In this document: positions 33,778 through 41,848 of the stretch, piece by piece
Layout of the letters: the number at the start of each line of letters is the position of its first letter
Position numbering within the stretch: the stretch's first letter is position 1
NCBI RefSeq assembly: GCF_017654485.1
Contig: NZ_CP061091.1
Span: forward strand, 1,129,501-1,193,500
Origin: Roseomonas marmotae
GTDB lineage: Bacteria > Pseudomonadota > Alphaproteobacteria > Acetobacterales > Acetobacteraceae
Reading direction: 5' to 3'
Length of the DNA: 64,000 bases
Position numbers and translations under genes: made by a program
The notes under the pieces: model-generated
The model's input: only the letters and a program-made list of their open reading frames with translations
The model's database searches: none
Told to the model about the DNA's origin: nothing

Positions 33778-33977
33778 CCTGGGGATCCTTGGTCGTGAGC
33801 GGACAAGGGCGGGCCTTAGGCGGCCCCCCCTTCTGGGCTGGGGGCGGAGACTAGGGCCGCCGGCAGGCCATCGCAACGCATGGCGGCCATGGGCTGGATT
33901 TGCCGCAGACTGCTCCAGCGCGCCGCTGGGCGGACGCCCCCTTGGCGAAGCCGTGCCGGGCTGCCAAGAGGCGTGCC

Positions 33978-34169
33978 ATGTCGCGCAAACCGCTTGCCCT
34001 GCTGATCGGCTTCGTTGGCCTGCTGCTCTACCTCTTCCTCGTGCTCTGGATCGGGGATTGGGTGCAGCGGCTGCACTGGCTCCTGCAGATCCCCTTTTAT
34101 GTGCTGGCCGGGTTCATATGGGTCTTTCCGGTGCGTGCGCTGATGTTCTGGGCGGCCGGCCGCCGCTGA
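33978..34169 (+). CDS. DUF2842 small membrane protein
   Basis: 63 residues with two helices: [19 protein letters not shown] and [21 protein letters not shown]. The sequence between them ([16 protein letters not shown]) is typical of DUF2842, found almost only in Alphaproteobacteria, of unknown function. AGAGG lies eight bases before the ATG. Confidence 0.85.
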   Translation: MSRKPLALLIGFVGLLLYLFLVLWIGDWVQRLHWLLQIPFYVLAGFIWVFPVRALMFWAAGRR

Positions 34170-34208
34170 GGTGGGCCCCGGGGGTAGTGGCCCCGGGGGA
34201 GGAAGGGT

Positions 34209-35018
34209 TCAGAAGGCGCGGCTCAGCGTCACCATCGCCCGCGCGTCGCAGAACTTGGTGCCGCCGAAGCATTCGCCCTTGGAGAGATCGGTGTCGTAAT
34301 AGCCGACCGAGAGGGTGAAGCCCGCGATCACCTCGCGCGAGACCGCGACGGACCAGGTGGCGTAGTCCGGCGCGCCGTAGCGGGCATTGCGGTCGATCCA
34401 CTGGCGGCCGAGCCGGCCGGAGAGGGTGAAGCCGGCCGGCAGCGCCACATCCGCGCCGCCTTCCAGGTAGAAGGCATCCCCGGTCCTGAAATAGAAGTTC
34501 GGCGAATAGGCGGCGGTGGCCAGCAGCTTCACCGGCGCCACCGTGTAGCTGGCCTTCAGGACGGCCTCGACATAGTCGAGCTGGAAGCCGCCCGGCGGCT
34601 TATCGTAGCCGGGATAGGCGTAGTAGACGGCACCCAGGTCGAAGCTGGCGCCCGCTGCCTCGAAGCGGTAGCCGGCCATCAGATCCAGCTCCTGCCGAGC
34701 ATTGAGGCCGGGGAAGGCGACATTGGTGGCGAAGGCACCGACATAGAACCCGCTGTCGTGCTGCAGGTCCACCGTGCCCTGGATGGCCGGGCGGTTGCGG
34801 GTCTGCGAGATGCCGCGGAACAGGTAGTCGGTACTGGCGGCGGGCGTCAGGGTCAGGGTCAGGCCGCTGTCGCCCAGGGCCATCTGCGCGGCGGCGGGCC
34901 GGGACAGGCCCAGGGTGACCAAGCTCAGAGTGACCAAGCCCAGGACGGCCAGACCCAGGGCCGCGACGCCCCGGGCGCTCAGGCAGGAGGTGGCGGCGAA
35001 TGCCGGAGGTGACTTCAT
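34209..35018 (-). CDS. TorF-family putative outer-membrane porin
   Basis: 269 residues. Long signal peptide (cleavage after RPAAA, about 45), then beta-strand repeats beginning TLTLTPAASTDYLFRGISQT, the conserved first strand of the TorF/TIGR02001 family, and ending with an aromatic C-terminus (TLSRAF) as in beta-barrel proteins. About 12 strands can be counted. The signal peptide contains tandem valine/leucine repeats (LGLVTLSLVTLGL) from a short DNA duplication around 34908-34955. Relatives are often near genes for flavins or carboxylates, but the cargo is unknown. Confidence 0.82.
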   Translation of the reverse strand: MKSPPAFAATSCLSARGVAALGLAVLGLVTLSLVTLGLSRPAAAQMALGDSGLTLTLTPAASTDYLFRGISQTRNRPAIQGTVDLQHDSGFYVGAFATNVAFPGLNARQELDLMAGYRFEAAGASFDLGAVYYAYPGYDKPPGGFQLDYVEAVLKASYTVAPVKLLATAAYSPNFYFRTGDAFYLEGGADVALPAGFTLSGRLGRQWIDRNARYGAPDYATWSVAVSREVIAGFTLSVGYYDTDLSKGECFGGTKFCDARAMVTLSRAF

Positions 35019-35105
35019 CACGAGGTTTCCTTCCCGCCCGGAACATCGTGTCCGCGGTGGTAAACGGAACCCTGGCAAAAACCGTGCAACTTCGTTTCGG
35101 GCATG

Positions 35106-35147
35106 AAAAACCCCGCCTTCATTCCCCGGAAGGGGGTGAAGGCGGGG
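35106..35147 (-). terminator. Rho-independent terminator after tRNA-Pro
   Basis: On the minus strand the arms CCCCGCCTTCA (35147-35137) and TGAAGGCGGGG (35121-35111) form an 11-bp stem with a 15-base loop, followed by TTTTT (35110-35106). It sits 22 bases after the tRNA 3' end and upstream of the porin gene. Confidence 0.85.
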
Positions 35148-35168
35148 TCTTGCCCATCCGGACCGATT

Positions 35169-35245
35169 TGGTCGGAGCGAGAGGATTCGAACCTCCGGCC
35201 CCTGCGTCCCGAACACAGTGCTCTACCAGGCTGAGCTACGCTCCG
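35169..35245 (-). tRNA. tRNA-Pro (anticodon CGG)
   Basis: 77 bases. Acceptor CGGAGCG pairs with CGCTCCG, then A and an encoded CCA. D-arm GCTCAGCCTGGTAGAGC, anticodon stem CTGTG/CGCAG around loop TTCGGGA giving anticodon CGG (reads CCG), and T-arm GGAGGTTCGAATCCTC all fold normally. No integrated element is attached to its 3' end. Confidence 0.97.
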
Positions 35246-35395
35246 CCGTTCCGGCTGGGCAGGCGCGGCGTATATCGCCCCTGGGGCGCCTCGGCAAGTG
35301 GGGACGACGGAAATGATGTGCTTAACGGCCATGCTTCATGGCAGGCTGGCCGGGCCGCACCCTGCCGGCGGCTTCAAGCATGGACGGAGTTCCGT

Positions 35396-35839
35396 ATGAG
35401 GCGACTGTTGCTGTCGGCTTGCCTGCTGGCCCTGGGTGGCCTTGGCACCATGGGCCTGCCCCCGGCCCTGGCCCAGGAGGATGTGGTCGCCCAGCGCAAG
35501 CAGCTGATGAAGAACATCGGCAGCCATATGGAGGCCATCAAGGCGGTGGTGGATGCCAGCGGCCCGTCCGGCTCCATTGCCCCGCGTGCGGAGGAGATCC
35601 ACCGCTCCTTCGCCAATCTGCCCGCGCTTTTCCCCCCCGGCACCACCGAGAACACCAAGGCCAGGCCCGAGGTCTGGTCGGAGCGGGCAGGGTTCGAGCG
35701 GGCGGCCGCCAATGCGTCCCAGGCCGCGGCCACGCTTGCCAGCACGGCCGCATCCGGTGACGGTGCAGCCACCGCTTCCGCCTTCCGGGAGATGGGCGGC
35801 GCCTGTGGCGCCTGCCACCGGAACTACCGCGCCCGCTGA
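35396..35839 (+). CDS. Cytochrome c' (c-prime type)
   Basis: 147 residues, periplasmic. Signal peptide (about 1-26, ending PPALAQ), four-helix bundle, and the C-terminal haem site CGACHRNYRAR (CxxCH), the standard position for cytochromes c'. The early QLMKNIGSHMEAIKAVV and the KARPEVWSERAGFERAA segments fit the family. Such proteins bind NO or act in electron transfer. GGAG six bases before the ATG marks the start. The cytochrome b561 gene is convergent next door; in many proteobacteria cyt c' and b561 genes are paired. Confidence 0.9.
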   Translation: MRRLLLSACLLALGGLGTMGLPPALAQEDVVAQRKQLMKNIGSHMEAIKAVVDASGPSGSIAPRAEEIHRSFANLPALFPPGTTENTKARPEVWSERAGFERAAANASQAAATLASTAASGDGAATASAFREMGGACGACHRNYRAR

Positions 35840-35884
35840 ACGCGGCGGGGCCTGCTGCCGGGGTGGGGTTCAGCCGAGGCGGGC

Positions 35885-36553
35885 TCAACCCAGACGGAAC
35901 AGGCCCAAGACCGCCACCGCCACGACCGCCAGCCAGCAGGCCGCCAGCATGGGGGAGGCGATGCGCGGGGGATGGCGGGCGATATCAGGCGGCATCCGCT
36001 TCACGCCCGTCACCATCGGCCGCACCAGGTCGTGCCGCTTGACCAGGGCGTAGAGCAGTACCGCCAGGATATGCAGCCCGACGGCGACCAGGATCAGGTT
36101 GAAGTTGAGATCATGCACCTTGCCGGCGAGTGCATTGACCTCGCCGGGGACGCGCTCGGCCAGCGGGCCATGCACATCGTAGAAATCTCCCGCCATCAGC
36201 CCCGAGGCGGTCTGCACCAGCAGCAGTGCCAGCATCACCAGCACCATCCAGCCGCCGGCGGCATTATGGCCCATCTCCGTATCCAGCGCCTGCCGCCCGA
36301 AATGCCGCAGATGCGCCAGCGCGGCGATCGGGGAGCGCAGGAAGCGCGTGAAGCGCGCGGTGTCCGAGCCCCAGATCCCCCAGCCGATGCGGAACACCAG
36401 AAGCCCGAGGACCAGCTGGCCGCTGATCAGGTGCAGGTCCATCCGGTCGGTCTTCGCCGACCACCAGGAGAGGGCGAGCAGCACGACCAGGCCCCAATGG
36501 ACCAGGCGGATCCATGGATCCCAGACCTTCACGCGCTGCAGGGGGACGGACAT
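35885..36553 (-). CDS. Cytochrome b561, integral membrane
   Basis: 222 residues, four or five helices. VKVWDPWIRLVHWGLVVLL and DLHLISGQLVLGLLVFRIGWGIWGS have the histidines that ligate two haems b, together with KVHDLNFNLILVAVGLHILAVLLYALVKR near the end (HDLNFN and GLHILAV). It would move electrons between quinone and a periplasmic partner, possibly the adjacent cytochrome c'. AAGGA lies upstream of the ATG. Confidence 0.92.
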   Translation of the reverse strand: MSVPLQRVKVWDPWIRLVHWGLVVLLALSWWSAKTDRMDLHLISGQLVLGLLVFRIGWGIWGSDTARFTRFLRSPIAALAHLRHFGRQALDTEMGHNAAGGWMVLVMLALLLVQTASGLMAGDFYDVHGPLAERVPGEVNALAGKVHDLNFNLILVAVGLHILAVLLYALVKRHDLVRPMVTGVKRMPPDIARHPPRIASPMLAACWLAVVAVAVLGLFRLG

Positions 36554-36635
36554 GGGGGGGTATCCTTGCCACGGGAAAACGCGATTCGCGGAACCCAGCA
36601 TGGAGGATGCCGTCGCCCTTGCTCTAGCTTCCCGG

Positions 36636-36659
36636 AAGGATCATTGTTAAACGATCCTT
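36636..36659. promoter_or_regulatory. Inverted repeat in the b561-LysM divergent region
   Basis: AAGGATC (36636-36642) and GATCCTT (36653-36659) are perfect 7-bp arms with a 10-base AT-rich spacer, 20 bases before the LysM start and 83 bases before the b561 start. TAATAT at 36664-36669 may be a -10 element. Possible operator; no regulator is encoded nearby. Confidence 0.35.
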
Positions 36660-36678
36660 AAGGTAATATCGCGGCGCC

Positions 36679-37677
36679 ATGACTGACCGGATGCGTATGG
36701 GCCTGGCACTGGGCGGGCTGGCCAGCATGGCCGCCCTGGCCGGTGGCCTGTGGTGGCAGCTCCGCCAGGACCCTGGCGCCGCCGCGCATCTGCAGCCCGT
36801 TGTCGCCATCCTGCCGCAGCGCCCGGCTGAGATGCCCGCCGCCCCGCTGGCCACGGCGCCCGAGGAACAGGCTCCCCGCTTCGACGTGGCGCGGATCGGC
36901 CCGAAGGGTGGCACCGTGGTAGCCGGCCGCGCTGCCCCCGGCGCCGAGGTGACGCTGGAGGACCAGGGGCGGGAGCTGGGCCGCGCCCGCGCCGATTCGC
37001 GCGGCGAATTCGTCATCCTGCCGGCCGAGCCCCTCTCACCCGGTGCGCATGAGCTTTCGCTGCGCGCCCGCGACAGTCAGGGCCAGGACCGCCAGGGCGA
37101 GGATTCGGTCGTGGTGATGGTGCCCGAGGCCGGTCCCGCGGCTGAGCGCGAGGCCCCCGTGGCCGTACTGCTGCCGCCCACCGGCGGACAGGCCGCGCCG
37201 CGCGTGCTGCAGGGCGCCACGCCGGCCGGCCAGGGCAAGCTGGGTGTGGATATCCTGGATTACGACGACCAGGGCGGCATGCGCTTCTCCGGCACCGCCG
37301 CGGCGGGCGGTACGGTGCGGGTCTATATCGACCAGCACCATGCGGGGGATACCAGGGCTGATGAGACCGGGCGCTGGAGCCTGACGCCCGCGCCGGTGCC
37401 CGAGCCGGGGCGCCATACCCTGCGGGTGGACCAGATGGGGGCGCAGGGCAAGGTGACGGCACGGCTGGAACTGCCCTTCCAGCGCGATGCCGGGGCCAGT
37501 CCCGCCCTGGCGGCGGGCCGGGTGGTGGTGCAGCCCGGGCACAATCTCTGGCGCATCGCCCGCGCCACCTATGGGCGCGGCATCCGCTACACCGTCATCC
37601 ACCGCGCCAATGCCGGTCAGATCCGTGACCCCGCCCTGATCTATCCCGGGCAGATTTTTACCCTTCCCAACCCCTGA
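36679..37677 (+). CDS. LysM-domain protein with Ig-like repeats
   Basis: 332 residues. N-terminal membrane anchor (LALGGLASMAALAGGLWW), a proline-rich linker, two Ig/bacterial-adhesin-like segments (GGTVVAGRAAPGAEVTLEDQGRELG and SGTAAAGGTVRVYIDQHHAGDT, cited by GTVVAGRAAPGAEV and GTVRVYID) and a C-terminal LysM (VVVQPGHNLWRIARATYG ... YPGQIFTLPNP) for peptidoglycan binding. The arrangement is common in Alphaproteobacteria as a cell-wall-attached protein of unknown role. The psd operon starts 54 bases downstream. Confidence 0.88.
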   Translation: MTDRMRMGLALGGLASMAALAGGLWWQLRQDPGAAAHLQPVVAILPQRPAEMPAAPLATAPEEQAPRFDVARIGPKGGTVVAGRAAPGAEVTLEDQGRELGRARADSRGEFVILPAEPLSPGAHELSLRARDSQGQDRQGEDSVVVMVPEAGPAAEREAPVAVLLPPTGGQAAPRVLQGATPAGQGKLGVDILDYDDQGGMRFSGTAAAGGTVRVYIDQHHAGDTRADETGRWSLTPAPVPEPGRHTLRVDQMGAQGKVTARLELPFQRDAGASPALAAGRVVVQPGHNLWRIARATYGRGIRYTVIHRANAGQIRDPALIYPGQIFTLPNP

Positions 37678-37731
37678 GCGAGCGGGCGCCGGTTGTTCCG
37701 GGGCCCGTGGCGGACCATAACCAGCGGTATC

Positions 37732-38448
37732 ATGGCCTTCATCGAAAGCATCAAGCTGGTCGTTGCCAAGCCGCATCCGGCCGGCAAGCCCTTCATTTAC
37801 GGCGGCATTGCCGTGGCCGTGGCCGGTGGCATCGCCTTCGGCACCTGGCTGTTCTGGCTGGGTGCCGCCTTCACCGCCTTCTGCCTGTATTTCTTCCGCG
37901 ACCCCGAACGCGTGGTGCCGACCCGGCCCGGCGTGATCGTGGCCCCGGCGGATGGGCGCGTGGTGATGGTCGGCCCCGCCGTGCCACCGGAGGAGCTGGG
38001 TCTCGGCCCCAATCCGCGCTGGCGAGTGGCCATTTTCCTCTCGGTCGCGGATGTGCACGTCAACCGCAGCCCCGTTGAAGGCGTTGTGACCCGCGTGGCC
38101 TATCGGCCCGGAAAATTTCTCAACGCCAGCCTGGACAAGGCCAGCATCGATAATGAGCGCAACGCGCTCGCCATGCGTCTGCCGGATGGGAAGGACATCG
38201 CCGTGGTGCAGATCGCGGGCCTGATCGCCCGCCGCATCCTCTGCCACGTCAAGGAAGGGGACCGGCTGGAACGAGGTGAGCGCTTCGGCATCATCCGTTT
38301 CGGCAGCCGCACCGATCTCTACCTGCCGGAGGGCGTCCGCCCGCTGGTGGCCGAGCACCAGCTCATGATCGGCGGCGAGAGCGTGATCGCCGAGATGGCG
38401 CAGCAAGAGACGCATCAACCGGTGCTGCATACCGATACGGGATTCTGA
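37732..38448 (+). CDS. psd: Phosphatidylserine decarboxylase (proenzyme)
   Basis: 238 residues; decarboxylates phosphatidylserine to phosphatidylethanolamine at the inner membrane. Short-form (PSD-A) enzyme with N-terminal helices, FFRDPERVVP, VAPADGRVVMVG, SVADVHVNRSPV and the self-cleavage site FGSR (IIRFGSRTDLYLP), where the serine becomes the pyruvoyl cofactor. Its TGA shares a base with the pssA start (TGATG). Confidence 0.95.
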   Translation: MAFIESIKLVVAKPHPAGKPFIYGGIAVAVAGGIAFGTWLFWLGAAFTAFCLYFFRDPERVVPTRPGVIVAPADGRVVMVGPAVPPEELGLGPNPRWRVAIFLSVADVHVNRSPVEGVVTRVAYRPGKFLNASLDKASIDNERNALAMRLPDGKDIAVVQIAGLIARRILCHVKEGDRLERGERFGIIRFGSRTDLYLPEGVRPLVAEHQLMIGGESVIAEMAQQETHQPVLHTDTGF

Positions 38449-39344
38449 TGCCGGACAAGCCTTTGGAAGACATCCCCGGGGGGGGCGCGGGCGAGCCGCG
38501 CCGCCGCTTCCGCTTCGCGCCCCGCCGCCGTCCCCGCTTCCAGGGGCAATCCTTCAACAAGCTGATCCCGAATATCATGACCATGCTCGGCCTCTGCGCC
38601 GGGCTCCTGGCCATGCGTTTCGCGCTCGACGGGCGCTGGGCGCCGGCCGCCGCCCTGATCATCGGCGCCGCCGTGATCGACGGGCTGGACGGGCGCCTGG
38701 CGCGGCTGCTGAAGGCAACCAGCCGCTTCGGCGCCGAATTCGACAGCCTGGCCGACTTCCTCTCCTTCGGCGTGGCGCCGGCCATGGTCCTGTATATGTG
38801 GACCATGGATTCCTGGCGCGGCATCGGCTTCGTGCCCTGCGTGCTCTTCGCCGTCTGCATGTCGCTGCGCCTCGCGCGCTTCAACGCGGCGCTGGATGTC
38901 GGGCTGACGCCCAAGCCGGCCTATGCCCAGAGCTTCTTCACCGGCGTGCCCGCTCCGGCGGGCGCGGGCCTCGTGCTGTTCCCCATGTTCCTGTCGCTGA
39001 CCTTCGAGGGCTGGGGCTGGCATGCCATGGCGCAGGGGGTGCGGCATCCCGCCTTCGTCGGGCTGCTGCTGATCGTGGTGGCGCTGATGCTGGTCTCCAC
39101 CCTGCCCACCTGGTCCTTCAAGAACTTCAAGGTGCGGCGGGAGGTGGTGCTGCCGCTGCTGATCTCGGTCGGCGCCTATGCCGCGCTGCTGGTGGGCGAG
39201 CCCTGGGCGGCCCTGGCGGCGGCGGGGCTGATCTATATTGGCATGCTGCCCTTCTCCGTCCGCTCCTATCTCCGCCTGAAGCGGGAGGCGGAGGCGCTGC
39301 GCGAGCCGGTGCCTGCGCCGGAAAGCCCCGCCTCCACGCCATGA
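38448..39344 (+). CDS. pssA: CDP-diacylglycerol-serine O-phosphatidyltransferase
   Basis: 298 residues; makes phosphatidylserine for Psd. Basic N-terminus, then membrane helices and the CDP-alcohol phosphotransferase motif DGLDGRLARLLKATSRFGAEFDSLAD (D-x2-DG-x2-AR-x8-G-x3-D-x3-D). Overlaps psd at its start and the phosphatase at its end (ATGA), so the three genes form one translationally coupled operon. A GC-rich proline/alanine C-terminal tail is extra. Confidence 0.95.
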   Translation: MPDKPLEDIPGGGAGEPRRRFRFAPRRRPRFQGQSFNKLIPNIMTMLGLCAGLLAMRFALDGRWAPAAALIIGAAVIDGLDGRLARLLKATSRFGAEFDSLADFLSFGVAPAMVLYMWTMDSWRGIGFVPCVLFAVCMSLRLARFNAALDVGLTPKPAYAQSFFTGVPAPAGAGLVLFPMFLSLTFEGWGWHAMAQGVRHPAFVGLLLIVVALMLVSTLPTWSFKNFKVRREVVLPLLISVGAYAALLVGEPWAALAAAGLIYIGMLPFSVRSYLRLKREAEALREPVPAPESPASTP

Positions 39345-39760
39345 TCGGGCAGGTGCCGCTGCCGCTGGCCGGCGGCGGCATCGCCCTGGCCGGCGGCGGC
39401 CCTTTCGAGCAATGCCCGCCCGGCGCCTTCGGCCTCTGCCTGGAAGCGCGCGCCCGCAATGCCGCCAGTGCCGCCATCCTGCTGCCCGTGCCGGATTTCG
39501 GCCTGCCGGAACTGCCGCCCCTGCGGAGCGCATTGGCGCGGCTGCTGCGGGAGCTGCCGCATCGTCCCGTCTATATCGGCTGCCGCGCCGGGCTGGGGCG
39601 CACCGGCACCGTGCTGGCCTGCCTCGCCCGCCTCTCCGGGGTGGAGGAGGATCCCGTGCTCTGGCTGCGACGCCACTACGACCCCCGTGCCATCGAGACG
39701 CCGGAGCAGGAGGCTTTCGCCCGCCACGCGCTGCTCCGGGTGACGGACACGGGCTGTTGA
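39341..39760 (+). CDS. Small cysteine phosphatase of the PTP/DSP fold
   Basis: 139 residues. Active-site loop YIGCRAGLGRTGT matches CX5R(S/T) with Cys and Arg in place; the upstream LLPVPDFGLPELPPLRSALARLL has the general-acid Asp position (PVPDFG). Coupled by ATGA to pssA. Proteins of this fold can dephosphorylate proteins or lipids; PTPMT1-type members hydrolyse phosphatidylglycerol phosphate, which would suit a phospholipid operon. That is inference. Confidence 0.75.
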   Translation: MIGQVPLPLAGGGIALAGGGPFEQCPPGAFGLCLEARARNAASAAILLPVPDFGLPELPPLRSALARLLRELPHRPVYIGCRAGLGRTGTVLACLARLSGVEEDPVLWLRRHYDPRAIETPEQEAFARHALLRVTDTGC

Positions 39761-39964
39761 GCCTGCGCCGCTGGCGGCATGGGCGCGAACTGGCCAGAAT
39801 GCGCGCCCATCGCCGGTCGAGGCCGAGGCTGTCATCAGGCTTGCATGCGTTTTCCCACCTCCGCGGATGTCTCGCCGCCCAGGCTCCAGGTCCGGGCGCG
39901 GGCGATGCGCCGTGCCGGATGACCTGCCGCACTCGCCCGTGACCCCATCGCCGCGCCTTTTCTC

Positions 39965-41848
39965 ATGATGTCCTGGATTCTGGCGGGGTTGCTGGCGGCC
40001 TTGCTGCTGCTGGCGCTGGCAGGCGCCACCGGGCGGGTGCCGCTGCTCTGGGGCGGGGTGGTCGCGGTTTCGGGCGGCTTCCTGCTGCTGGGCATGGCGG
40101 CGTTGCTGGACGGCGATGCGACGCCGGTGCTGCTGCCCTTCGGCCCGCCCTGGGCACCGCTGAGCCTGGGGCTGGACGGGCTTTCCGCCTGGTTCCTGAT
40201 GCTGCTGGGCCTGACCGGGAGCCTGGCCGGGCTGGCCGGCTGGTCCAGCGCCGATGCCGCGCCGCGCCGGCTGATGCTCTGGCCGCTGCTGCTGGCCGGC
40301 CTGGGGCTCGCGCTGCTGGCGGCCGATCTCTTCGGGCTGCTGCTGGGCTTCGCCCTGGCGGGCTTCGCCGCCCATGCATTGCTCTCGGCCGAGGGCGCCT
40401 GGGCCGGCCATCCCCGGCTGGCCCGCGCCGACCTGCTTTCCTCGCTGCTGGCGGTGGCGGGGCTGGCGGTGGCCATGGGTCTGCTCTCCGGCCTGACGGG
40501 CGACCTCTCCTTCGCCGGGCTGCGCGCCAACCCGCCGGAGGGCGGACGTGCCGCCGCCATCCTGCTGCTGGTGCTGCCCACGGTGGCGGCCCGCGCCGTG
40601 CTGCCGCTGCTGGCGCCGCTGCCGCCGGGCCCGGCGGCGCTGCTGATCGGGGGCGCCATGCCGGTGGTGGCGGTCTATCTTCTGGCACGGCTGCTGCTGG
40701 ACCTCGGCGGCCCGGCGCAGCCGCTCTGGTGGGGCATGCCGCTGCTGGCGGGGGGCGCCGCGCTGGCCCTGACAGGCGCCATGCGGGCGCTGCGGCAGGC
40801 CGATCTGGCACCGCTGCTGGGGGGAGTGGGTCTGGCGCATCTGGGTCTGGTGGCCATGGGGCTGGGACTGGCTGCCGCGCTGCGCGCCGCCGATCTGGCG
40901 CCCCTGGCGGCGGTGGCGGCGGGTGCCGCGCTGCTGCATCTGCTGGCCCAGGCGCTGTTCCTGGCGCTGCTCCGGATGGCGGCGGCGGAAATCGCGCAGG
41001 GTGCCGGCTCCCGCCACCTGGACCATCTGGGCGGGCTGATCCACGCCATGCCGGTGCTGGCCTGGGCGGCGCTGGCCGGGGCCGCGGCGGCGGCGCTGCT
41101 GCCGCCGCTTTCCGGCTTCGCGGGCGGTTGGCTGCTGTCGCAGGCGCTGTTCGCCTCCTGGCGCGCGGGGCCGCTCGGCTTCCAGCTGCTGGTGGCCATG
41201 GTGGTGGCGGTGATGGGGCTGGTGCTGGCGGTGCTGGCGGCCTCCATGCTGCGCTTCTGGGGGCTGGCCTTCCTGGGCCGTCCCCGCCGCCCGCGCACCC
41301 TGGGCGCGCGGGAGGCCGCACCTCTGCCGCGCGCCGTGCTGCTGGCGCTGGCGGCGCTCTCGGTGGTGCTGGGGCTGCTGCCCGGCCCTTTGCTGCGGCT
41401 GGCCGAGCCGGCGCTGCTGCGTCTGGCCGGCCATGGCGGCCTGCCCGACCTCGGCATCTTCACCCTCAGCGCCGGGCCGGCGGCGGCGGATTACACGCCG
41501 CTGGCCATCGGCATCCTGCTGGCCGTGCTGACGGGCGCGGCGGGCGGGCTGATGCGTCAGGCCTCGCCGTATCCGGCGGTGGAGGCGCCGCCCTGGGATG
41601 ACGGCTTCATCGCCCCGCCGGCGCATCTGCCCTTCGGCGACCCGGCCAGCCAGCCGCGTGCCGAGGGCCTCGCCGCGCCGATGCGCCCCTGGCTGCCTCA
41701 CTGGTCCTGGCGGTGGCCGGCCCTGCCTTTGCCAGCCTGGCGCCTGCCGCCGCCCCGGCGCGGCACGGCCCGCAGGGCCCTGCGCTTCTGCCTGGGCACG
41801 GTGGCGGCGCTGCTGCTCCTGCTGGCCTGGCTCGGGGGCGGTGCATGA
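39965..41848 (+). CDS. HyfB-like antiporter-type membrane subunit of an Ehr/Hyf-like complex
   Basis: 627 residues, about 14-16 hydrophobic segments, homologous to HyfB/NuoL-type subunits of group 4 hydrogenases and complex I. Recognisable parts are PLSLGLDGLSAWFLMLLGLTG, GGVGLAHLGLVAMGLGLAAAL, and the LLPPLSGFAGGWLLSQALFA stretch (PPLSGF). The functional positions look degenerate: the TM5 region is LLLGFALAGFA (about 125-135) without the usual Glu, and the region that normally reads GxKxGxxPLHxWLP reads AARAVLPLLAPLPPGP. Its stop overlaps the next gene (ATGA). See findings. Confidence 0.85.
   Translation: MMSWILAGLLAALLLLALAGATGRVPLLWGGVVAVSGGFLLLGMAALLDGDATPVLLPFGPPWAPLSLGLDGLSAWFLMLLGLTGSLAGLAGWSSADAAPRRLMLWPLLLAGLGLALLAADLFGLLLGFALAGFAAHALLSAEGAWAGHPRLARADLLSSLLAVAGLAVAMGLLSGLTGDLSFAGLRANPPEGGRAAAILLLVLPTVAARAVLPLLAPLPPGPAALLIGGAMPVVAVYLLARLLLDLGGPAQPLWWGMPLLAGGAALALTGAMRALRQADLAPLLGGVGLAHLGLVAMGLGLAAALRAADLAPLAAVAAGAALLHLLAQALFLALLRMAAAEIAQGAGSRHLDHLGGLIHAMPVLAWAALAGAAAAALLPPLSGFAGGWLLSQALFASWRAGPLGFQLLVAMVVAVMGLVLAVLAASMLRFWGLAFLGRPRRPRTLGAREAAPLPRAVLLALAALSVVLGLLPGPLLRLAEPALLRLAGHGGLPDLGIFTLSAGPAAADYTPLAIGILLAVLTGAAGGLMRQASPYPAVEAPPWDDGFIAPPAHLPFGDPASQPRAEGLAAPMRPWLPHWSWRWPALPLPAWRLPPPRRGTARRALRFCLGTVAALLLLLAWLGGGA

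Noticed and set aside
34174-34201. CCCCGGGG repeats between DUF2842 and the porin as a terminator
   Set aside because: Each copy is self-complementary, but there is no T-run and the pairing is ambiguous.
39266-41701. 811-codon minus-strand open frame rich in Gln/Arg/His
   Set aside because: Antisense to the phosphatase and HyfB-like genes; low-complexity product is an artefact of Leu/Ala-rich membrane coding.
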